14,160 nt of DNA from Acidobacteriota bacterium (GTDB taxonomy: Bacteria; Acidobacteriota; Blastocatellia; Pyrinomonadales; Pyrinomonadaceae). Location of the stretch: positions 1 through 14,160 of the forward strand of contig JAKOSS010000112.1 in NCBI GenBank assembly GCA_029777145.1, in the 5' to 3' direction. The number at the start of each line of letters is the position of its first letter. The first letter of the stretch is position 1. The notes under the pieces are model-generated. The model saw only the letters and a program-made list of their open reading frames with translations, made no database searches and had not been told where the DNA came from. Shown here piece by piece: positions 8,589-14,160 of this stretch. The position numbers and the translations under genes are program-made.

Positions 8589-8609
8589 AACCCCTGCTCG
8601 AATGCAGAT

Positions 8610-9542
8610 ATGAGTCAGACCACCAGACCGCAACGCGATTTGCGACCAGCTCTTGTCTTTCTGAACGGCGACCTTTTGGCCGTTCCGATCCCGCTTGACC
8701 GAGAGGAGGTGATCCTCGGACGCGCGCTCGAAGCCGACGTCCGCGTCAACGATTCGAAAACGTCACGAAAACATGCGCGCATCAACACCGTCGTCAATGC
8801 CGGATCTTCGGAAACGTCGTACGTGCTGACGGATCTGAGTTCGCGAAACGGAACGCTCCTGAACGGGCAGAAGATCAGGCAGGAGACCCTGCAGCACGGC
8901 GACAAGATCACGATCGGCGAGCATATCCTGCGCTTCGAGTTTCTCGACGAGATCGATCGCGAATATCACCGGCAGATCCATCGCCTGCTTTCGCACGACG
9001 ATCTGACCGGTCTGCTATCATCGCGGTCGTTCTTTTCGGAGCTTCGCCGCGAATCGGGAAAGGCGCGGGCCGAGGGCCGAAAATTCTGCGTCCTGATGAT
9101 GGACGTCGATTTCTTCAAAAACGTAAATGACACGTACGGCCATCTCACCGGCAGCAAGACACTCGAGGAGATCGGTTACTGCATCATGCAGAATCTGCGC
9201 AGCGGGGACGTCGCCTCGCGGTTCGGAGGCGAAGAATTTGCCGCCTTCCTGCTCGACGCGTCGCTCGCGCAGGCTCTGGTCGCGGCTGAACGGATCCGTT
9301 CGGAGATCGAAGCCGCCGCGTTCAGCGTTATCCGGCAGGGGCGGCCGGCCGAAAAGCATCATGTGACGATCAGTATCGGGATCGCTTCGTTCCCGGCGGA
9401 TTCCGGCGATGTCATCGAACTCGTCGAGATGGCCGACTCGGCGCTTTATCGCGCGAAACGCGAGGGTCGGAACAGGATCTGCGCCTACAGCGACCTCGAT
9501 CCGGAAGAAGCCAAAGGGCCGCTTCCGCCGCGGGCGGATTAA
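8610..9542 (+). CDS. FHA-GGDEF diguanylate cyclase
   Basis: This cytoplasmic enzyme is predicted to make c-di-GMP from two GTP. The start at 8610 gives 310 residues. The frame is open back to a TTG at 8478, but that part covers the predicted promoter and resembles no domain. Residues about 33-108 are a forkhead-associated domain, with ILGRALEADVRVND, SRKHARI and SSRNGTLLNG carrying the phosphothreonine-binding Arg, Ser and Asn positions. Residues about 126-295 are a GGDEF domain: HDDLTGLLSSRSFF, the metal-binding MDVDFFKNVNDTYGH, an intact GGEEF active site (206-210), and the inhibitory RxxD site (RSGD, 197-200) five residues before it. Catalysis and product inhibition should therefore both work. 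The FHA input suggests control by a Ser/Thr kinase or phosphoprotein, but no kinase is in the window. There are no membrane segments. Confidence 0.93.
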   Translation: MSQTTRPQRDLRPALVFLNGDLLAVPIPLDREEVILGRALEADVRVNDSKTSRKHARINTVVNAGSSETSYVLTDLSSRNGTLLNGQKIRQETLQHGDKITIGEHILRFEFLDEIDREYHRQIHRLLSHDDLTGLLSSRSFFSELRRESGKARAEGRKFCVLMMDVDFFKNVNDTYGHLTGSKTLEEIGYCIMQNLRSGDVASRFGGEEFAAFLLDASLAQALVAAERIRSEIEAAAFSVIRQGRPAEKHHVTISIGIASFPADSGDVIELVEMADSALYRAKREGRNRICAYSDLDPEEAKGPLPPRAD

Positions 9543-10057
9543 GTCTGCTCCGCAGTCCGTGCGCGGGCCGCATATATCCGCTCGGCGAACAACCCTTCGA
9601 TCGCACTGAATTCCTTCGTATTCATGATCGTTCTGTTCATGAGGAGCAGTTCTTCGCCGGGGAGAATCACGACCAGGCTCTGCGATCCCTTCGGTCCCCG
9701 CCGGATTTCAGTTCCGGTCGCATCCGTCCATTTGAACGCCCTGACCGTCTCGCCGGAATCCCAAAAGCCCTTTGAATAGATCGTAAATCCCTCGGTCTCG
9801 CAGACGATCGTCTGCGCCTTGAAAAAGCTGACGGTCAACCAAACGATTCCAAGTACAACTGCAAACACGGCAAAGAGGAAAGCCGAGATTCCAGCCGATG
9901 ATCTGAGTCCCATCCGCGCGAAATCGCTGTTCGCCGTTGGTGGGCCGAGGAACGCCACGAGAATCGCGAGACCGACCCAGATCAACAAACACAGAAGCGT
10001 CACGACGTTCGCGACAGTGAAAGGTTTTTCCTCGAAGACACGGGTTTCGTCAGACAT
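9539..10057 (-). CDS. Small membrane protein, two TM helices and a possible PH-like domain
   Basis: I do not recognise this 172-residue protein by family. Two clear membrane helices lie at about 15-38 and 55-79, preceded by a short charged N-terminus. The remaining 90 residues are soluble and beta-rich (TIVCETEGFTIYSKGFWDSGETVRAFKWTD, then SLVVILPG), ending in a helix. This resembles small bacterial PH-like domains, but that is a fold-level guess. The start is supported by an AAGGA site (10070-10066) eight bases before the ATG. Its stop codon overlaps that of the convergent FHA-GGDEF gene: both TAA codons share the bases TTAA at 9539-9542. It diverges from the PilN-like gene across 143 bases. 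Confidence 0.75.
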   Translation of the reverse strand: MSDETRVFEEKPFTVANVVTLLCLLIWVGLAILVAFLGPPTANSDFARMGLRSSAGISAFLFAVFAVVLGIVWLTVSFFKAQTIVCETEGFTIYSKGFWDSGETVRAFKWTDATGTEIRRGPKGSQSLVVILPGEELLLMNRTIMNTKEFSAIEGLFAERIYAARARTAEQT

Positions 10058-10142
10058 CGGTCACTTCCTTGATTGACACCGCAAATATTCGCCGATGGTG
10101 TGTATTTTTGCAACAATCGGCCCCGGCCGAACGTGGAACGAC

Positions 10143-10175
10143 ACGGAAAACTATTCGTGTTAAACTGTTTTCCGT
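10143..10175 (+). promoter_or_regulatory. 9-bp inverted repeat upstream of the pilN-like operon
   Basis: ACGGAAAAC (10143-10151) is exactly complementary to GTTTTCCGT (10167-10175), with a 15-base spacer that contains TTAAACT, a weak -10-like sequence. It lies 25 bases before the PilN start and is the only strong symmetry in the divergent interval apart from TCGGCC-CC-GGCCGA at 10117-10130. It could be an operator or a leader hairpin. I found no convincing -35 for the operon. Confidence 0.4.
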
Positions 10176-10200
10176 TTCGAGACCGATCGAACGATTTGGA

Positions 10201-10821
10201 ATGATCACGAAGTTAAATCTTGCCACGAATCCGTTCCGGAACCGAACGCTTCCGTACCTCATCGCGGCCTTGCTGCTGCTGATCGCGGTCGGCGGTGCGA
10301 TCGGTTCGGTTGCGCGTTGGAGGAACGTCAACAAGCTCAACGATGTCGCCAAGACCGACATCAGCGAGATGAATACCCGGCTCAGCGAACTGAAGGGACA
10401 GGGCGAGGCCGTGCAGCAGGAATTGTCGCCGGAGCAGCGCGAGATCCTGGTCGGCGCCCATAAGCTGGTGGCGAACAAGACGTTCAGTTGGTCGCGGCTG
10501 TTTTCCGACATCGAAGGCGTCATGCCCGGTAACGTGAGCGCTGCCCGGATCGTTGTCGACAATGTCTTTCAGGAGCGTGAACGGATCAAGGCCGATCTCA
10601 CTTTCACGGTCCGAAGTTCAAGCTATGCGAACGTCGATCAGATGATCAACCGGATGAATAATTCCGGCGTATTCAAGGCCGAGCTTCGCAGTCAGGATCT
10701 TCAGCAGACCGATCGTTCGACCTACACCGAATACACGCTGCATCTCGTTTATGCGCCCGTCGGGAGCGTTGTCATTCCGTCGCAGATGGATCTTGCGAGC
10801 AATCAGGGAGGCGGACGATGA
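10201..10821 (+). CDS. pilN: PilN-like type IV pilus/type II secretion assembly protein
   Basis: This bitopic inner-membrane protein is predicted to form, with the PilO-like protein, the platform linking the cytoplasmic motor to the pilus or pseudopilus. I start at the ATG at 10201 (206 residues). It gives the PilN opening MITKLNLATNPFRNR, a single membrane helix at about 17-36, a coiled coil at about 39-75, and a periplasmic ferredoxin-like domain from TFSWSRLFSDIEGVMPGNV (94-112) to about 186. The frame is open to 10069, but the extra 44 codons cross the inverted repeat and precede the conserved start. No strong Shine-Dalgarno is visible. It is the first gene of a four-gene operon and its stop overlaps the next start (ATGA at 10818-10821). 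A GspL C-terminal-like identity is the alternative. The actin-like PilM gene that normally precedes pilN is absent. Confidence 0.82.
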   Translation: MITKLNLATNPFRNRTLPYLIAALLLLIAVGGAIGSVARWRNVNKLNDVAKTDISEMNTRLSELKGQGEAVQQELSPEQREILVGAHKLVANKTFSWSRLFSDIEGVMPGNVSAARIVVDNVFQERERIKADLTFTVRSSSYANVDQMINRMNNSGVFKAELRSQDLQQTDRSTYTEYTLHLVYAPVGSVVIPSQMDLASNQGGGR

Positions 10822-11639
10822 CCGAGAACGCAAACGATCAGATTCCTGCCAATGAACCGCCGGTTCACATTCATGTCGTCTCCGAACATTCGCGTCCGCG
10901 CAAGGTTTACGCCGGAATGTGGGGGATTCCTGAGATCGCCGTGGTCAGCGTCGGCGGTCTCGCGCTCCTGCTTGTCGTGATCTTTTACGCGCTTGTCGTT
11001 ATTCCGGCCCAGCGCGATCTCGACGCGAACACCGCGCGCCGGAACGATCTTGAGAAGGAACTGAAGCTTGCGCAGGAACGGTACGGTACGATCACGTCGA
11101 CCAAGGAAAAGGTCGCGGAACTCGTGCGCAGCGCCGATGATTTCGAAACGCGTTTCCTGCGAAGCGAGAACGAATCGAAGGTGGCGCTTTACCAACGGAT
11201 CAACGGTTTGATCGGGGCGCTGGGACTGACGAACACGTCCGGGCCCGACTACACGCCGCTGGATGTGATCGGTGACAACCGGACGAAATCCGATGATCAG
11301 TCGACGGGTCGGTCAAAACACGTCAGCATCTTCCCGGGCGTTTACGTGACGATGACCGTTGACGGTTCATATCAGAACCTCAGACGGTTCGTGCGCGAGA
11401 TCGAGGCCAGCGGAGAATTCGTCGTTATCAGCTCGATCGAGCTCGAGCCGTCCGAGATGAAAGAGCGAAAGTCGCCGCAGGAACTCGCCGCGCAGCCGAG
11501 CCCGGAAACAACGCAATCGAAGATGGTCGACAAGGGCAAAACATACGGTGAGACCGTGACGCTGCGAATCGAACTTGCATCCTATTACCGGAGGCCGGGA
11601 TTCAGCACGCAGCCTCTGGATCCGGGGGCGAATCAATGA
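10818..11639 (+). CDS. pilO: PilO-like type IV pilus/type II secretion assembly protein
   Basis: This predicted bitopic inner-membrane partner of PilN has 273 residues. A cytoplasmic N-terminal segment of about 38 residues is followed by one membrane helix (about 40-62), a coiled coil (63-106), and a periplasmic domain containing VYVTMTVDGSYQNLRRFVREIEA (175-197). That stretch matches the PilO pattern of a strand followed by the 'G-Y-L-F---IE' helix. Residues 143-170 and 213-243 are hydrophilic insertions, probably flexible. A strong GGGAGG site (10806-10811) lies six bases before the ATG, and the gene overlaps its neighbours by ATGA at both ends, so all three should be made in fixed proportion. 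GspM is the type II secretion equivalent and cannot be excluded. Confidence 0.82.
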   Translation: MTENANDQIPANEPPVHIHVVSEHSRPRKVYAGMWGIPEIAVVSVGGLALLLVVIFYALVVIPAQRDLDANTARRNDLEKELKLAQERYGTITSTKEKVAELVRSADDFETRFLRSENESKVALYQRINGLIGALGLTNTSGPDYTPLDVIGDNRTKSDDQSTGRSKHVSIFPGVYVTMTVDGSYQNLRRFVREIEASGEFVVISSIELEPSEMKERKSPQELAAQPSPETTQSKMVDKGKTYGETVTLRIELASYYRRPGFSTQPLDPGANQ

Positions 11640-12763
11640 GTTTATTCGAAGGAAAATCAAAAGAGGAAAAGTATAAGATCATCGCGGCCATCGTTCTCGG
11701 CGGGCTTGCGGTGATCGCGGTCGGATACAATCTTCTGGGCTTTTTCCAGGGCCGGAAAACTCCGACGACGACGACTTCGACAACACCCACGCCGGCGCGG
11801 ACGACGACGAACAATGACTCGGTCGCGCAACTTCCGCAGCAAAGCGAGATCGATGGGATCTATTCGACGATCCCGGTCGTCTATCCTTTGACGCCATCGG
11901 GCGCGCCGGACGCCGGACGCAATATTTTCGCGTTCTACGAACCGCCGCCGCCAACCCCGTACAGTCCGACGCCGTTCGTGACGCCGACAGCAGTTATCAA
12001 GACGCCGCCGCCGACGCCGGAACCACCGCTGAAGGTCTATGGATTTTCGCCGGTTTCGGTCTTCGCCGGAACTCAGGGGTTCGATCTTCAGGTCACCGGA
12101 GCAGGATTCACGCCGGAGACGCGGATCTTCTTCAACGGGACTGAACTTCCGACAAGATACCTCGGGCCGGATAGAGTCGTCGCGCAGATTCCCTCAAACT
12201 ACATTTCGGCCGCCGGACAAAAACAGATCTTCTTACGGACGCCGGACGGAAAGCTCTATTCGGAACCGACCTTTTTCAACGTTGAGGCGGCGCCGCGACC
12301 GACTTTTCAGTACGTCGGCATCGTCGCGCCGAAGCTTGGCAACAACGCGACCGCTTATCTTCAGGAAGGCAGCGCGACGCCGCAGCCGAAACGTCTTGAC
12401 GATCGCGTCGGAGTTTGTGCGGGCGACAGCGCCGGCTGCTTCAAACTCGTCAGCATCTCGCGCGACCGTGTGATCGTGCAGGATGTCAAACTCGGCTTCC
12501 GTTACACCGTCGACATCGTCAAGCCTTCTTCTTCATCGCAAAGCACGACGACCTTCAATCCGCGCAATGAGATTCGGACGCGCGACATGAATCCTCTGCC
12601 GAACGTGATGAATCCGGCGGTGAATCCGAACAATCCCGATTGTCCTCCGGGCATTCCTTGCAACCTCCCGCGTTACCAGCCGAATCAGAATGCAAATCCG
12701 CAGACGCGTGATCAGCAAAAGGACAAGAAGGACGTCGATGATGACGGCGATGGCGACAACTGA
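11636..12763 (+). CDS. Bitopic protein with IPT/TIG and PilP/GspC-like domains
   Basis: This 375-residue protein probably connects the inner-membrane platform to an outer-membrane secretin. In order it has a short basic N-terminus, one membrane helix (about 14-37), and a Thr/Pro-rich linker (41-60). Then come the GspC-like motif GRNIFAFYEPPPPTP (94-108) and a second Pro-rich linker to about 131. An immunoglobulin-like IPT/TIG domain follows (about 132-216; KVYGFSPVSVFAGTQGF, VTGAGFTPETRIFFNG, LRTPDGKLY). Next is a domain of PilP/GspC homology-region type (about 222-295; FQYVGIVAPKLGNNATAYL, RVGVCAGDSAGCFKLVSISRDRVIVQD) with a probable disulfide pair, Cys261 and Cys268. The tail is Asn/Pro-rich and ends in Lys/Asp runs. 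Typical PilP and GspC lack an IPT/TIG domain, so this looks like a lineage-specific fusion. It is the third gene of the operon, overlapping both neighbours. Confidence 0.8.
   Translation: MSLFEGKSKEEKYKIIAAIVLGGLAVIAVGYNLLGFFQGRKTPTTTTSTTPTPARTTTNNDSVAQLPQQSEIDGIYSTIPVVYPLTPSGAPDAGRNIFAFYEPPPPTPYSPTPFVTPTAVIKTPPPTPEPPLKVYGFSPVSVFAGTQGFDLQVTGAGFTPETRIFFNGTELPTRYLGPDRVVAQIPSNYISAAGQKQIFLRTPDGKLYSEPTFFNVEAAPRPTFQYVGIVAPKLGNNATAYLQEGSATPQPKRLDDRVGVCAGDSAGCFKLVSISRDRVIVQDVKLGFRYTVDIVKPSSSSQSTTTFNPRNEIRTRDMNPLPNVMNPAVNPNNPDCPPGIPCNLPRYQPNQNANPQTRDQQKDKKDVDDDGDGDN
12727..12732 (+). promoter_or_regulatory. Ribosome binding site that sets the prepilin start
   Basis: GAAGGA at 12727-12732 lies five bases before the ATG at 12738. 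This favours that start over the upstream in-frame ATG at 12690 and the later ones at 12741 and 12750. The site lies inside the preceding gene's acidic tail. Confidence 0.6.
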
Positions 12764-13442
12764 TCTCAAAAACTGCAGGCGCCGCGAAGCCGGCATGTCG
12801 CTCGTTGCGTTGCTCGCGGCGATGACGATCATGGCGACGGCGCTGCTTGCGGTCGCGCCGACCGTTTACGTCGAGGTCCAGCGCGAAAAGGAACTTGAAG
12901 CGATCCGCCGCGGTGAAGAGGTCGCGGAAGCGATTCGGCAGTATGTGATGTTCTATCGCGGAGCGAAACTGCCGAACTCGATGGATGATCTTCTCGAAGG
13001 ACTTCCCCAGGGCACAAAAACCCGCATGATCCTCCGGCCGTCGGCGGCGATCGATCCGCTCAGCGAAGACGGCAAATGGCGGCTGATCCGTCCCGAAAGC
13101 CAGGCTTTTCTGAATTTCGGCAAACGCGTGCAGATCTTCAATAACGGCGTGCTTCCGTCAAGTCCCGAGCCGCGGCAGTTCCTGGATCGATACGCGATCC
13201 CGCTCGTCAACATCGTCAACACGGCGGATCCCAGCGACGTTCAGGAAGCCGACGATACCGAGATCGAAGACGTTACGGACAACGTCCAGTTCATCGGCGT
13301 CGCAAGTCAAAGCCGGACAAAGTCTGTGATCACCTACTACGGCATCGAAAATCATTCGAAATGGATCTTTACGCCGCTGTTCCGCGGCAGCGGTCCGGCC
13401 GCCACCGACCCGAGAACCACGAAACCGATCGAAACCCGCTGA
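12738..13442 (+). CDS. Prepilin-like protein with class III signal, lacking Glu5
   Basis: This predicted pilin or pseudopilin has 234 residues. A short basic leader (KNCRRREAG) ends in Gly19, the prepilin peptidase site. The mature N-terminus is MSLVALLAAMTIMATALLAV, a typical hydrophobic assembly helix. Position +5 is Ala rather than the usual Glu, as in GspK-type tip pseudopilins. The helix continues amphipathically (EVQREKELEAIRRGEEVAEAIRQYVMFYRG), followed by LPNSMDDLLEG, a motif seen in acidobacterial type II secretion-like pseudopilins. The globular part has an acidic loop (DPSDVQEADDTEIEDVTDN). The gene overlaps the IPT/TIG gene by 26 bases and closes the four-gene operon. No prepilin peptidase, ATPase or secretin lies in the window. 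No terminator is visible in the 28 bases before the next promoter. Confidence 0.82.
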   Translation: MMTAMATTDLKNCRRREAGMSLVALLAAMTIMATALLAVAPTVYVEVQREKELEAIRRGEEVAEAIRQYVMFYRGAKLPNSMDDLLEGLPQGTKTRMILRPSAAIDPLSEDGKWRLIRPESQAFLNFGKRVQIFNNGVLPSSPEPRQFLDRYAIPLVNIVNTADPSDVQEADDTEIEDVTDNVQFIGVASQSRTKSVITYYGIENHSKWIFTPLFRGSGPAATDPRTTKPIETR

Positions 13443-13470
13443 TCCCAAAATCTCCGAATCAATTCCATCC

Positions 13471-13499
13471 TTGACATCATCCGTGATTAGAATTAGAAT
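13471..13499 (+). promoter_or_regulatory. Near-consensus sigma-70 promoter of dps
   Basis: TTGACA (13471-13476) is a perfect -35. A spacer of exactly 17 bases leads to TAGAAT (13494-13499), a five-of-six -10. The predicted transcript starts at about 13505-13507, giving a leader of about 13-15 bases that contains the GGAGG site. This is by far the strongest promoter in the window. Confidence 0.88.
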
Positions 13500-13507
13500 A
13501 ATTCTAA
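13493..13507. promoter_or_regulatory. PerR/Fur-family operator overlapping the dps -10
   Basis: TTAGAAT-A-ATTCTAA is a perfect 7-1-7 palindrome. It matches the known PerR box (TTATAAT-N-ATTATAA) at 12 of 14 arm positions, the two differences being symmetric. It covers the -10 hexamer and the predicted transcription start, so a bound repressor would block RNA polymerase. Known biology fits: PerR represses dps/mrgA in Bacillus and relieves repression under peroxide. The identity of the local regulator is inferred. Confidence 0.7.
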
Positions 13508-13519
13508 ATGGAGGCAATC

Positions 13520-13999
13520 ATGGAACTGCACAACACAAAAATCGATATTCAGAAGAACAAACGAGAAGCGATCGTCGGTATCTTGAATTCCAGGCTCGCC
13601 GACGCGATCGACCTGAAATCACAGGCCAAGCAAGCTCATTGGAACGTGAAGGGAATGAACTTCATCGCGCTTCATGAGCTTTTCGATCAGGTCGCGACCG
13701 ACGTCGAAACGCATATCGACGATATTGCGGAACGCATCACGACGCTCGGCGGAACGGCGATCGGCACGATCCGCGCTGCGGCGCAGAATTCGAGTCTGGC
13801 GGAATATCCGCTCGAGATCACCGACGGCGCGGCGCACGTCGATGCACTTTCGACCGCTTTGGCGGATTTCGGAAAGAAGATCCGATCGGGGATCGACGAA
13901 ACGACCGATCTGGGTGACGCCGACACGGCGGATCTGTTTACCGGCGTCTCACGCTCGATCGACAAATTTCTGTGGTTCGTTGAAGCGCACCAGCAGTGA
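13520..13999 (+). CDS. dps: Dps-family ferritin-like DNA-protection/iron-storage protein
   Basis: Dps proteins form 12-subunit cages that oxidise ferrous iron with hydrogen peroxide and store it, protecting DNA. I start at the ATG at 13520 because GGAGG (13510-13514) lies five bases before it. The in-frame ATG at 13508 overlaps that site. The 159 residues are the normal length. The inter-subunit ferroxidase ligands are present: His40 in AHWNVKG, His52 in FIALHELFD, and Asp67 and Glu71 in HIDDIAER. The N-terminus (MELHNTKIDIQKNKREAIVG) is short with few lysines, so strong non-specific DNA binding through a basic tail is not obvious. The gene is monocistronic, driven by a strong promoter overlapped by a PerR-type operator. 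A heptamer array starts nine bases after its stop codon. Confidence 0.95.
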   Translation: MELHNTKIDIQKNKREAIVGILNSRLADAIDLKSQAKQAHWNVKGMNFIALHELFDQVATDVETHIDDIAERITTLGGTAIGTIRAAAQNSSLAEYPLEITDGAAHVDALSTALADFGKKIRSGIDETTDLGDADTADLFTGVSRSIDKFLWFVEAHQQ

Positions 14000-14008
14000 G
14001 CGCTGAGC

Positions 14009-14148
14009 AGTGGATAGTGGACAGTGGACAGTGGACAGTGGTCAGTGGACAGTGGACAGTGGTCAGTGGACAGTGGACAGTGGACAGTGGACAGTGGACA
14101 GTGGACAGTGGACAGTGGACAGTGGACAGTGGACAGTGGACAGTGGAC
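14009..14148 (+). repeat. 20-copy tandem heptamer array (AGTGGAC)n
   Basis: Exactly 20 head-to-tail 7-bp units fill 140 bases. Seventeen are AGTGGAC, units 5 (14037-14043) and 8 (14058-14064) are AGTGGTC, and unit 1 (14009-14015) is AGTGGAT. Related but decayed sequence (CAGTGAGCGCTGAGC) extends back into the dps stop codon. The array ends before AACAATGATCGG at the window edge. It resembles the heptanucleotide short tandem repeats described in cyanobacteria. Being 7 bp and free of stop codons on the minus strand, it creates a false open frame there. Confidence 0.95.
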
Positions 14149-14160
14149 AACAATGATCGG

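Noticed and set aside
8478..8609. TTG start for the FHA-GGDEF gene giving 44 extra residues
   Set aside because: The TTG is part of the predicted -35 and the extra residues resemble no domain. The ATG at 8610 directly precedes the FHA domain.
8508..8609. c-di-GMP riboswitch in the leader of the diguanylate cyclase gene
   Set aside because: The leader folds, but I could not find the conserved core of the c-di-GMP-I or c-di-GMP-II classes. It is reported only as an unclassified structured leader.
13508..13519. Earlier in-frame ATG for dps at 13508
   Set aside because: The GGAGG ribosome site begins with the last base of this ATG, so it can serve only the ATG at 13520. The predicted transcript also starts right at 13505-13507.
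14009..14148. CRISPR array
   Set aside because: The units are 7 bp and contiguous with no spacers, and no cas genes are present.
13938..14153. Minus-strand open frame encoding a repeating STVHCPL peptide
   Set aside because: It is a by-product of the 7-bp tandem repeat, which has no stop codons on that strand. It also runs into the dps gene from the opposite side and has no start signal.

Overview
The window is a moderately GC-rich bacterial chromosome segment with tight gene packing: 13 protein genes, no RNA genes and no recognisable mobile element. Several things suggest an Acidobacteriota genome, perhaps Blastocatellia/Pyrinomonadaceae. These are a DUF4912 gene next to a GH57 branching enzyme, a PilN/PilO operon with a GspC-like protein and a prepilin, a two-module secreted protein of LolA-like type, and heptanucleotide tandem repeats. 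The lineage is an inference from gene content, because no marker gene is present.

Layout. Positions 1-182 hold only inverted and direct repeats. A secreted two-module protein (183-1676, -) diverges from a flavin-reductase-domain protein (1828-2310, +). The flavin-reductase gene overlaps tail-to-tail with a GH57 1,4-alpha-glucan branching enzyme (2298-3890, -). Upstream of the branching enzyme lies a DUF4912 gene (4092-5213, -) with its own terminator. Next come a secreted DUF3108 protein (5349-6146, -) with its own terminator, and a D12-class adenine DNA methyltransferase (6277-7362, -). The methyltransferase is translationally coupled to a family 9 heptosyltransferase (7359-8399, -). A divergent FHA-GGDEF diguanylate cyclase (8610-9542, +) follows and shares its stop-codon bases with a small membrane protein (9539-10057, -).

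The last third is a four-gene operon with overlapping genes: PilN-like, PilO-like, a bitopic protein combining an IPT/TIG domain with a PilP/GspC-like domain, and a prepilin-like protein lacking Glu5. It looks like the inner-membrane platform of a type IV pilus or type II secretion machine, with no PilM, secretin or ATPase gene beside it. The diguanylate cyclase 0.7 kb upstream could feed into that machine, since c-di-GMP often controls pili, but only proximity supports this.

The window ends with a Dps-family ferritin-like gene. It is preceded by a near-consensus sigma-70 promoter whose -10 hexamer lies inside a 7-1-7 palindrome closely matching the PerR box, so peroxide- or metal-responsive repression is likely. 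Immediately after dps is a 140-bp array of exactly 20 heptamers (AGTGGAC). A second, degenerate heptamer family (AATCCAA) borders the DUF4912-GH57 intergenic region in opposite orientations.
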